Below, piece after piece: positions 7,542 through 13,848 of a stretch of DNA of 18,950 nucleotides; the stretch's first letter is position 1, and the number at the start of each line of letters is the position of its first letter. The notes beneath the pieces were generated by a model. It was given only the letters and a program-made list of their open reading frames with translations, was not told the origin of the DNA and ran no database searches. Location: assembly GCA_964537505.1 (NCBI GenBank), contig CAZICK010000074.1, forward strand, positions 1 to 18,950, written 5' to 3'. A program made the translations under genes and the position numbers. Source of the stretch: DAINBT01 sp036732785. Its GTDB lineage: Bacteria; Planctomycetota; Phycisphaerae; Sedimentisphaerales; SM23-30.

Positions 7542-7922
7542 ATGATTCCGGAGACATTGTTCTATACCCAAGAACACGAATGGGTAAAAATCGAAGGCCA
7601 AACAGCAACCATCGGTATTACCGATCATGCGCAGTCGCAACTTGGAGAGATCACTTTTGTAGAACTGCCTGCGGCAGATCAGGAAATCAAGGCGGATGGA
7701 ATTCTTGGTACGGTGGAAAGCGCCAAGGCGGCCAGTGATATATTTTCACCGTTGTCCGGTAAGATAATCGAGGTCAATTCCGTTCTTGAGACTGAGCCTG
7801 AACTGATGAATAAGGATTGTTATAATGCCGGGTGGCTGTGCAAGCTGCAGGTCACAGATTCTAACAGCAGGGAAGGCTTGATGAACGCCCGGCAATATGG
7901 AGAATATCTGAACCAGGATTGA
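7542..7922 (+). CDS. gcvH: Glycine cleavage system H protein (lipoyl carrier)
   Basis: 126-aa lipoyl carrier that shuttles the aminomethyl group between the P, T and L proteins. Clear GcvH signature: YTQEHEWVKIEG (8-19), GITDHAQSQLGEITFVELP (25-43), and GTVESAKAASDIFSPLSGKI, with Lys62 as the lipoylation site, then NKDCYNAGWLCKLQ. Length is normal. A good AGGAG lies 7 nt before the ATG. It follows gcvT after 208 bp filled partly by the repeat array. The usual next genes, gcvPA and gcvPB, are missing; an IS1182 remnant begins about 70 bp later, which suggests that the operon was cut by mobile DNA or that the P genes lie elsewhere. Confidence 0.96.
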   Translation: MIPETLFYTQEHEWVKIEGQTATIGITDHAQSQLGEITFVELPAADQEIKADGILGTVESAKAASDIFSPLSGKIIEVNSVLETEPELMNKDCYNAGWLCKLQVTDSNSREGLMNARQYGEYLNQD

Positions 7923-7991
7923 AGTACCCGGATTGACGACAATGTAGAATCAGAGCTTACTGACAACCGAACAGGCAAGAATACCAGTTAA

Positions 7992-8498
7992 GCTTTACCT
8001 ATCATCGTTGCCGAGGATGTCACCCAGGAGGAAAATGATAAACGTCAGTTGCACCCCATGCTTGGGCAGACTGAATCGAACCGACAAGCTGTTGGGATAA
8101 AAGAAGAAACCGGCGTGGCTTTGGCAGATGCAGGGTATTGCAGCGATGACAATTTCACAAAGACCCCTGTGGGTAATGTTGAGTTATTGGTAGCGACACA
8201 GAAAGATCATAAACAGCGAAAGGCGATGCAGGATCAACCGCCGCCGAAAGAACCAATACCGGATGGCTTATCGCCGACGGAATTGATGGAGCGAAAGCTT
8301 CTGACCGAACGTGGTCGAGAGTTGTATAAAATTCGAGGTCAGACGGTCGAACCGGTGTTTGGACAGATTAAGGATGCTCGCGGCTTTGACAGGTTTATGC
8401 GTCGAGGAATTGAAGCTTGCCGTAGCGAGTGGTCGCTTGTTTGCGCTACGCACAATCTTTTGAAGCTGTGGCGAAGTGGTAAGGCCTGCTGGAATTGA
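7992..8498 (+). pseudogene. IS1182-family transposase, C-terminal remnant (copy 1)
   Basis: Only the C-terminal part of an IS1182-type DDE transposase remains. Homology in this frame starts about 7992-8001, directly after a stop codon, with IIVAEDVTQEENDKRQLHPM and LADAGYCSDDN, and ends with RGQTVEPVFGQIKDARGF, CRSEWSLVCATHNLLKLWR. The first catalytic part and the DNA-binding N-terminus are gone, so it cannot be active. A TTG at 8049 could open the frame but has no meaning for a fragment. Its last 357 bp (8142-8498) recur at 13204-13560 and appear identical by eye. Confidence 0.85.
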
Positions 8499-8673
8499 GA
8501 AAAAGGCCGTTTCTATTCATTTTGACGTGTAATTTTGCTTGATTAATTGGCAAAGCACGATTATATGTAAAAAAGTTAACAAAGGCTGTATGAGAATGAG
8601 AAAATTGAGCCGTCTCACTCAAGCAGTCTTCGGGTCCAACGGTTGGGATCGAAAATCATTGTGCAACAGGCTC
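7992..8673 (+). mobile_element. IS1182-type element remnant 1, right end next to the GH29-F5/8C gene
   Basis: Transposase tail plus about 175 bp of 3' flank ending in TTGTGCAACAGGCTC (8659-8673), which resembles, from memory, the terminal inverted repeats of such elements. No partner left end is visible. The presumed end lies 16 bp before the ATG at 8690, so the element supplied the upstream region of that gene. Exact IS boundaries are inferred. Confidence 0.5.
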
Positions 8674-8786
8674 TAAGGTAGTTATTGCAATGAAAACGAT
8701 AACAACAAAAGCAATAGTAGGCGCAGTGGCTGCCATGTCATTGATGGCGGGTGCGGTGATGGCCCAACAGGCCGCGGCGGGCAAGC
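8142..8786 (+). repeat. 645-bp direct repeat, copy 1 (IS tail + spacer + signal-peptide leader)
   Basis: Collinear without indels with 13204-13848 (offset 5062). It covers the transposase tail, a 191-bp spacer and the first 97 bp of the GH29-F5/8C gene, ending at GGCAAGC after which the sequences are unrelated. Similarity is uneven: identical in the transposase tail, clearly diverged at about 8508-8648, identical for 60 bp at 8649-8708 across the presumed IS end and start codon, then a few changes in the leader. Confidence 0.9.
8690..8786 (+). repeat. Shared signal-peptide leader, instance 1 (GH29-F5/8C)
   Basis: Encodes MKTITTKAIVGAVAAMSLMA followed by GAVMA-QQAAAGK. It matches the leader at 10261-10363 closely from the AIVG codons on, and the one at 13752-13848 over its whole length. 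Confidence 0.9.
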
Positions 8787-10258
8787 TACCGGAGAAACTC
8801 ACCGAAACGCGCGATCCTGTGGTCACCGAAAGCGTGTCGGCCAACGGTCTCACCAGCCTGCACATCGCTTCTGCCGCAGGCAAGGATATCGCGACTTACG
8901 AGGTGGATCTTCGGACTCATTACAAGCCGGCCTCCGAAGCATCGAAAAATATCCGTCGTTGGGAATCGTATAAGTTTGGTGCCTTCGTGCATTATAGTCT
9001 GAATACCTTTGTCGGTGATGAATTCGCCCAAGGACCCTCGTCCCTCTATCGTCCGATCAAGCTGAACGTGCCGAGTTGGGCCAAGCTTTTCCGGCAGGCT
9101 GGGATGGGCTACGCAGTCCTCACCACCCGCCACACCTCCGAATTCCTGCTCTGGCCCAGCAAGACATCAACCCAAACCGTGGCCGCCACAGACGAGCCGA
9201 CTGATGTCGTAAAAGCCTTCGCCGAGAGCTGCCGGGAAGAGGGCGTCGCTCCAGGCTTCTATTACTGCATGTGGAACAAGGGTGAGCATGCAAGAGCCAC
9301 GATCATGGCGCAGCTCTATGAATTGGCCCACAACTACGGCCCCATCCCGTATTTCTGGATCGATATGATGAATTGGGCACCACAGGATCTTTCGCCGCAA
9401 ACGGTGTACGATCTGCTCAAATCGCTTCAGCCCGATTGCATCGTCATCCTTAACCAGCACATTCAGGATGGCACGAAGATTACCTACTTCCCCACCGACA
9501 TCATGAATGGCGAGAACCTGCTGCCGCCGCCGGGGGGGCATCAGAAGGAACGCACGGTGGAGGGCGTGAAATACTATCTGCCCATGGAGTGCGAACTGGT
9601 CTCGCAGTCTTGGGACAAAGGAAACTCGGGCGCGCCCGGATCCTGGTTCACCTATGGTGCCGGCCTGAAAGTCCTGCCCAGTGCCCCGAAGCCGGCAGCA
9701 CAACTCGTGAAGCATTTCACAGCAGCTTATCGACTTGGTGCCTCCAACGTGCTGCTGAGTTTCGCTCCCGACCACAGCGGCATGTTCCGACCAGAGGATA
9801 GCGCCATGATCTTGGAATTGAAGAAGGCGATTGATGATCCGTCCATGTATCCGGCAGCACTCAACCTGAACGCCAAAGCCACCGCCTCCAACGTCTATAA
9901 AAACGATCCGACCTATGGACCCGCCACGGCAGTGGATGACAACTCCGCTACGCGCTGGGCGACCGATGACGGCACCACCTCCGCATGGTTGGAGGTCGAT
10001 CTTGGCAAACCGGAAACCCTGGGACGCGCCGTCATCGAACAAGCGTATCCGGAATTGAAACGCATCCGCAAGTTTGCCATCGAATACCAGCATGGCACCG
10101 AGTGGAAAGTTTGTTATCAAGGTGAAGATCCCGGTGCCAGGCTGGACGTTACGTTCGGTCCTGTCATCGCCCAGCGCGTCCGTCTGCATGTGATCGAATC
10201 CACGGACGGTCCGACGATTTCGGAGTTCCAACTCTATCAACCTGCCACAGGAAAATAA
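8690..10258 (+). CDS. Secreted GH29 alpha-L-fucosidase with C-terminal F5/8 type C (CBM32-like) domain
   Basis: 522-aa secreted enzyme, distinct from the two lipoprotein fucosidases. Sec signal peptide residues 1-25 with cleavage expected after AVMA. GH29 barrel about 80-375: RRWESYKFGAFVHYSLNTF (89-107), VLTTRHTSEFLLWPS (143-157), PGFYYCMWN, and PYFWIDMMNW with Asp225 as likely nucleophile. The C-terminal ~135 residues form an F5/8C module (ATASNVYKNDPTYGPATAVD, TRWATDD, AWLEVDLG, RVRLHVIES), probably for sugar binding. Motifs depart from copies A/B (RHTSEF in place of KHHDGF), so another GH29 subgroup with different linkage preference is plausible. Start at 8690 begins the signal peptide; AAGG is rather far upstream (11 nt). 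The GH97 gene follows after 2 bp, so they are one operon. The leader is shared with two other genes. Confidence 0.88.
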   Translation: MKTITTKAIVGAVAAMSLMAGAVMAQQAAAGKLPEKLTETRDPVVTESVSANGLTSLHIASAAGKDIATYEVDLRTHYKPASEASKNIRRWESYKFGAFVHYSLNTFVGDEFAQGPSSLYRPIKLNVPSWAKLFRQAGMGYAVLTTRHTSEFLLWPSKTSTQTVAATDEPTDVVKAFAESCREEGVAPGFYYCMWNKGEHARATIMAQLYELAHNYGPIPYFWIDMMNWAPQDLSPQTVYDLLKSLQPDCIVILNQHIQDGTKITYFPTDIMNGENLLPPPGGHQKERTVEGVKYYLPMECELVSQSWDKGNSGAPGSWFTYGAGLKVLPSAPKPAAQLVKHFTAAYRLGASNVLLSFAPDHSGMFRPEDSAMILELKKAIDDPSMYPAALNLNAKATASNVYKNDPTYGPATAVDDNSATRWATDDGTTSAWLEVDLGKPETLGRAVIEQAYPELKRIRKFAIEYQHGTEWKVCYQGEDPGARLDVTFGPVIAQRVRLHVIESTDGPTISEFQLYQPATGK

Positions 10259-10260
10259 CA

Positions 10261-10363
10261 ATGAAAATGAAAATGAAAACAACAAGAGCAATCGTTGGCG
10301 CAGTGGCTGCCATGTCATTGATGGCAAATGCAGTGATGGCCCAACAGGCCGCGGCGGGCAAGC
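10261..10363 (+). repeat. Shared signal-peptide leader, instance 2 (GH97)
   Basis: Encodes MKMKMKTTRAIVGAVAAMSL followed by MANAVMA-QQAAAGK. DNA matches instance 1 nearly base for base over GCAGTGGCTGCCATGTCATT and GGCCGCGGCGGGCAAGC. Two extra MK codon pairs at the start replace the MKTI region. No IS sequence lies upstream here. Confidence 0.9.
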
Positions 10364-12237
10364 CGGGCACATCATCTAACCCTGTTGTTCTCAAAAGTCC
10401 TGATGGCAGATTGGCAGCCGCAATCTTCGCGTCAGATTCCGGCAGGTTGAGCTATAACCTGAAATGCGGTGACCTGACAATGGTCATGGAATCGCCGCTT
10501 GGAATTACCGTTGACGGATCAGACCTCGGACAAACGGTGGAGCTTGGCAAGCCAATATATGAAACTGTTAATGAGAAATATCCTTGCCAGGGTGTGAAAG
10601 CGGAATCAATCAACAGCTACAAAGGCATTAAAATACCAGTCCGCCTCACAAACAACTCCTCAATGTGGACGCTGGAAGTCAGGGCGTTCAACGATGGAGC
10701 GGCATTCCGTTATATTGTACCGGGCAAAGGGAAGCGGCACATTGCAGGTGAAGCCACTGCCTGGAAACTTCCCACCAACGCGCTTGCCTGGTTCCAGACT
10801 GATACAGACGGGTATGAAGGCCTTTTCGGATGTCACCGGATCGGCGCAATAGAAAACGAATACATCGACGAGGAAAATGCAAAACAGAAAACTCAAATAG
10901 GTTTTCCGGTTACCGTCAAATTCTCCGATGGAAGTTACGGATTCCTGTCTGAAGCCAATGTCTTCGGGTACAGCGGCATGACGCTTCTGCCTGTTGCTGG
11001 CGGAACAACACTTCAGGGCGTATTCCTGAACGATAAGAACGGATGGGATATGGATGGAGACATCACATCGCCCTGGCGTGTTACAGCCCTGACGCCTGAT
11101 CTTAATGGCTTGGTAAACTCTGATATCATCAACAATCTATGCCCGCCGCCCGATCCCAGTCTGTTTCCCGACGGAATTAAAACCAAATGGATCAAACCCG
11201 GTCGCTGTGTATGGTCCTGGTGGGCCTTTGATGACCCGGGGACACAATGGGACAAACAGAAATGGTTTGTCGATATGGCTGTTAAAATGAATTGCCAGTA
11301 TTACCTCGTGGATGCCGGCTGGGAAAACAAGAAGTTCGGCTGGATGGAGAACGGAAAGGATTCATGGGCCAAACTCACGGAACTTTGCTCGTACGCCGCA
11401 GAAAAAGGAGTTGAGATCCTTGTGTGGCGCAGCTACCAGGATTGCGGACAGGGCCCTGGATTGTGGGATAAGGAAAAACGCAGGGAGTTCTTCGACAACC
11501 TGAAAAAGGCCGGTTGCAAGGGATCAAAGATCGATTATATGACGTCAGAAAGTCATGAAATGCTGGCTTTTTACGAGGATTGCGCAAGGCTCTCGGCGGA
11601 ACGGCAGCTTCTGATCAATTTTCATGGCGCCTACAAACCAACAGGAGAAGTGCGCACCTGGCCGAATGCGATAACACGCGAAGGTATAAGAGGCCTTGAA
11701 TACAACAAGTGGGCATCAACTCCTCCAAGTCATTACGCAAACCTGCCGTTTACACGTCTACTTGTCGGAGCAGGCGATTTTACGCCGACTACATTTCAGA
11801 CAAATTTTCTGACCGAAACCACATTTGCTCTCCAGATGGCATCCGCCGTTATCTTTACTTCACCGCTTCTTTGCTGGGCCGATAAACCAGAGCTATACCT
11901 GGAAAGCCCCGCAATTGACATCATTCGCAGCCTGCCGACGGTATGGGATGAAACTCGAGTCCTGAAGGGTTCCGAAATCGGCAAACTGGCTGTCTTCGCC
12001 CGCCGTAGTGGCAGCGAATGGTATGTCGGCATCATTAATGGAGAGACAACTGCCAAAACCTATACGCTGGATTTGTCGTTTCTCGGCAGCGACGACTACA
12101 AAGCAGTCTATTGCAGGGACCAGGATGGCCAGCCTGACGCGCTTCAGGTGGAGAAGAACATCCCGGTCGGTCATAGTACAAAAGTTGAAGTAAAGCTGAA
12201 TGCCGGCGGCGGTTTCGTGGCGAGGTTTACAAAATAA
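10261..12237 (+). CDS. Secreted GH97 glycoside hydrolase (alpha-galactosidase/alpha-glucosidase)
   Basis: 658-aa secreted enzyme with signal peptide 1-27 (cleavage after AVMA) nearly the same as that of the neighbouring GH29. GH97 layout is complete: N-terminal beta-sandwich (about 40-300; LKSPDGRLAAAI, WTLEVRAFNDGAAFRY), catalytic barrel (VWSWWAFDDPGTQWDKQK at 317-334, YYLVDAGWE, ILVWRSYQDCG, GSKIDYM), and C-terminal sheet (about 570-658). GH97 has inverting and retaining branches; Asp425 in KIDYM and Glu480, spaced 55 residues, fit the pattern I remember for retaining alpha-galactosidases, so alpha-galactosidase is my first guess and alpha-glucosidase the alternative. Start: the first of three in-frame ATGs (ATGAAA repeats), with AGGA 8 nt before it inside the end of the preceding gene. 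Tightly coupled to the GH29 gene. Confidence 0.9.
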   Translation: MKMKMKTTRAIVGAVAAMSLMANAVMAQQAAAGKPGTSSNPVVLKSPDGRLAAAIFASDSGRLSYNLKCGDLTMVMESPLGITVDGSDLGQTVELGKPIYETVNEKYPCQGVKAESINSYKGIKIPVRLTNNSSMWTLEVRAFNDGAAFRYIVPGKGKRHIAGEATAWKLPTNALAWFQTDTDGYEGLFGCHRIGAIENEYIDEENAKQKTQIGFPVTVKFSDGSYGFLSEANVFGYSGMTLLPVAGGTTLQGVFLNDKNGWDMDGDITSPWRVTALTPDLNGLVNSDIINNLCPPPDPSLFPDGIKTKWIKPGRCVWSWWAFDDPGTQWDKQKWFVDMAVKMNCQYYLVDAGWENKKFGWMENGKDSWAKLTELCSYAAEKGVEILVWRSYQDCGQGPGLWDKEKRREFFDNLKKAGCKGSKIDYMTSESHEMLAFYEDCARLSAERQLLINFHGAYKPTGEVRTWPNAITREGIRGLEYNKWASTPPSHYANLPFTRLLVGAGDFTPTTFQTNFLTETTFALQMASAVIFTSPLLCWADKPELYLESPAIDIIRSLPTVWDETRVLKGSEIGKLAVFARRSGSEWYVGIINGETTAKTYTLDLSFLGSDDYKAVYCRDQDGQPDALQVEKNIPVGHSTKVEVKLNAGGGFVARFTK

Positions 12238-12279
12238 ACTGATCACTTAACAGAATGCCATTTTGTAGATATATCCCGT

Positions 12280-12295
12280 TCGAAAAGGTTTTCGA
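12280..12295. other. 16-bp palindrome downstream of GH97
   Basis: TCGAAAAGGTTTTCGA: 7-bp perfect arms around GG, 43 bp after the GH97 stop. As RNA it would form a tight hairpin, but there is no following T run. It may be part of the operon 3' end or a protein site. Confidence 0.3.
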
Positions 12296-12330
12296 GAAGA
12301 ATATGTTGAAAAAAACAGATGGCGCATTTT

Positions 12331-12885
12331 AATCTGAAGCGCAACGCTTCAGGTTAAGGGCAGCCCGCCGTAGGCGGGCTGGAGTTTATCGCTTTATGCT
12401 GCCAGGATAGGTAAATAAGAATGAGGCGACTGGGAAGGCGACACGGTTGAAGGCTGCAAGGGCAGCGGTTTTTTCGGTACGTATGTTGATCGCAAGGCCA
12501 GATATACGGTGGCGGTAAAAGTCGAGGACAAATCGGCTGACACCGTAACAAAAGCGACGCTTGCGGCGATGAAGAAATTGCCGCCGGAGAAAGTCAGGAC
12601 GATCACTTTTGACAACGGTAAGGAGTTTGCGGGTTTTAAGGAATTGGAGCGTGGATTGGATATGCGGAGTTATTTTGCCAGAGCGTACCATAGCTGGGAA
12701 CGCGGCACCAATGAGAACACCAACGGCCTGTTGCGTCAGTTCTTCCCCAAAGGATTCCAGATCGATCGAGCAGTCTGCACTTGACAAGGCCGTTGAATTG
12801 TTGAATAATCGACCACGTAAATGTTTAAACTATCGGACCCCGACAGAGGTCTTCTGGAGCAAACCCAAGTGTTGCGCTTCAGATT
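12331..12885 (+). mobile_element. IS30-family mini-element (internally deleted, both ends present)
   Basis: 555-bp element bounded by inverted repeats 12331-12349 and 12867-12885 (18 of 19 positions pair; outer 15 perfect, AATCTGAAGCGCAAC). It holds only the C-terminal catalytic half of an IS30 transposase. The N-terminal helix-turn-helix half is deleted, and hairpin DNA at 12361-12381 sits at the junction. Possibly still mobilisable in trans by a full IS30 relative, since both ends survive. Confidence 0.7.
12334..12381. repeat. Two adjacent hairpins at the left end of the IS30 mini-element
   Basis: Hairpin 1: CTGAAGCG-CAA-CGCTTCAG (12334-12352), overlapping the terminal repeat. Hairpin 2: CAGCCCGCC-GTA-GGCGGGCTG (12361-12381, 9-bp stem). 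The GC-rich second stem resembles dispersed REP-type palindromes. Together they could stop or slow transcription from the GH29-GH97 operon even without a T tract. Confidence 0.55.
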
Positions 12886-12887
12886 GA
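12433..12887 (+). pseudogene. IS30-family transposase, C-terminal DDE half, frameshifted
   Basis: Starts in frame with WEGDTVEGCKGSGFFGTYVD directly after a stop and missing its N-terminus. All three DDE regions are visible: Asp in WEGDTV, Asp in TITFDNGKEF, Glu in RGTNENTNGLLRQFFPKG. The frame then breaks at 12760-12767, where GATC is present twice. Removing one copy restores FQIEQSALDKAVELLNNRP and RKCLNYRTPTEVFW, which continue in the +1 frame to the end at 12887. So the gene is dead by N-terminal deletion and a 4-bp duplication. Confidence 0.85.
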
Positions 12888-12897
12888 ATTTCGGGAA

Positions 12898-12926
12898 GTG
12901 AATAATTCCAGCTTTTCGGTTATAAT
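12898..12926 (+). promoter_or_regulatory. Candidate promoter of the second IS1182 transposase remnant
   Basis: A perfect TATAAT at 12921-12926 lies 42 bp before the transposase ATG at 12968. The -35 candidate 17 bp upstream (GTGAAT) is weak. Confidence 0.35.
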
Positions 12927-12967
12927 CCGTGCAATGGATTGGTTAAACACAGATAAAGGATTACGAT

Positions 12968-13156
12968 ATGGCCTACAATTTCCTGCCTTGCGACCGAAAC
13001 CAGGTTTATCTGCTGCCGCCATCTTTGGCTGACTGGCTGCCGCAAGATCATCTGGCGTGGTTTGTTCTCGATGCCGTCGAGCAGATTGACCTCAAGCAAT
13101 TCTACAAAAAATACCGCACCGATGGCGCTGCAGTGGTACGACAGATGGTATCTTGA
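12968..13156 (+). pseudogene. IS1182-family transposase, N-terminal remnant (copy 2)
   Basis: First ~50 residues of an IS1182-type transposase: MAYNFLPCDRNQVYLLPPSL, ADWLPQDHLAWFVLDAVEQ, then FYKKYRTDG. The start is well supported by AAAGGA 7 nt before the ATG. Family similarity stops near 13125, after which an unrelated tail runs to a stop at 13156. Together with 13204-13560 this forms an internal-deletion derivative: the head and tail of the gene remain and the middle is lost. Confidence 0.85.
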
Positions 13157-13203
13157 CCTTGAGGCAGGGACATGGTCGGCAACGAACCCCAGTGACCTGA
13201 GAA
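13125..13203. other. Filler sequence at the IS1182 internal deletion
   Basis: About 79 bp between the transposase head and tail that I cannot match to the transposase in any frame. It may be a scrap of other DNA captured during the deletion. Confidence 0.5.
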
Positions 13204-13560
13204 AGCGATGACAATTTCACAAAGACCCCTGTGGGTAATGTTGAGTTATTGGTAGCGACACAGAAAGATCATAAACAGCGAAAGGCGATGCAGGATCAAC
13301 CGCCGCCGAAAGAACCAATACCGGATGGCTTATCGCCGACGGAATTGATGGAGCGAAAGCTTCTGACCGAACGTGGTCGAGAGTTGTATAAAATTCGAGG
13401 TCAGACGGTCGAACCGGTGTTTGGACAGATTAAGGATGCTCGCGGCTTTGACAGGTTTATGCGTCGAGGAATTGAAGCTTGCCGTAGCGAGTGGTCGCTT
13501 GTTTGCGCTACGCACAATCTTTTGAAGCTGTGGCGAAGTGGTAAGGCCTGCTGGAATTGA
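13204..13560 (+). pseudogene. IS1182-family transposase, C-terminal remnant (copy 2)
   Basis: Same C-terminal piece as at 8142-8498: GNVELLVATQKDHKQRK through RGQTVEPVFGQIKDARGF to LKLWRSGKACWN. Over this length it appears identical to copy 1 by eye. It lies downstream of the matching N-terminal fragment and lacks the middle of the protein. Confidence 0.85.
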
Positions 13561-13751
13561 GAAAAAGGCTGTTTCTATTCATTTTGACATGCAGTTTTGC
13601 TTGATATTTTAGCAAAAACACGATACCATATAAAAAGTTAAGAAAAGGTGCTTGGAAAACAGAAAATTGAGCCGTCTGTTCCAGACAGCCGTCGAATCCA
13701 ATGGTTGGGCTCGAAAATCATTGTGCAACAGGCTCTAAGGTAGTTATTGCA

Positions 13752-13848
13752 ATGAAAACGATAACAACAAGAGCAATCGTAGGCGCAGTGGTTGCCATGT
13801 CATTGGCGGTGAGTACGGTGATGGCCCAGCAGGCTGAGGCAGGCAAGC
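13752..13848 (+). repeat. Shared signal-peptide leader, instance 3 (SASA fusion)
   Basis: Encodes MKTITTRAIVGAVVAMSLAV followed by STVMA-QQAEAGK. Same length as instance 1 with several substitutions, mostly in the hydrophobic core. Confidence 0.9.

Larger units (their letters stand above)
12898..13735 (+). mobile_element. IS1182-type element remnant 2, right end next to the SASA fusion gene
   Basis: Includes the N-terminal and C-terminal transposase pieces and the 3' flank ending with the same TTGTGCAACAGGCTC string (13721-13735), 16 bp before the ATG at 13752. The left end is uncertain; it directly abuts the IS30 mini-element. The orientation is the same as remnant 1, so the pair brackets the GH29-GH97 operon as direct repeats. 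Confidence 0.5.
13204..13848 (+). repeat. 645-bp direct repeat, copy 2 (IS tail + spacer + signal-peptide leader)
   Basis: Partner of 8142-8786 without indels. It ends at GGCAAGC in the SASA gene leader, after which the two genes encode unrelated proteins. The spacer here (13561-13751) is also 191 bp although its sequence is diverged. Confidence 0.9.

Noticed and set aside
7140..7640. Minus-strand 166-aa frame across gcvT end and gcvH
   Set aside because: It is the antisense translation of the 22-bp repeats plus parts of two certain genes. The repetitive peptide reflects the DNA repeat only.
9167..10375. 402-aa minus-strand frame opposite the GH29-F5/8C gene
   Set aside because: It is fully antisense to a gene with clear domains and signal peptide and has no recognisable protein features. 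A shadow frame in GC-rich coding DNA.
13701..13751. 17-residue longer start of the SASA fusion protein
   Set aside because: The extension lies across the presumed IS end and would bury the signal peptide. The homologous position before the GH29 gene has ACG instead of ATG.
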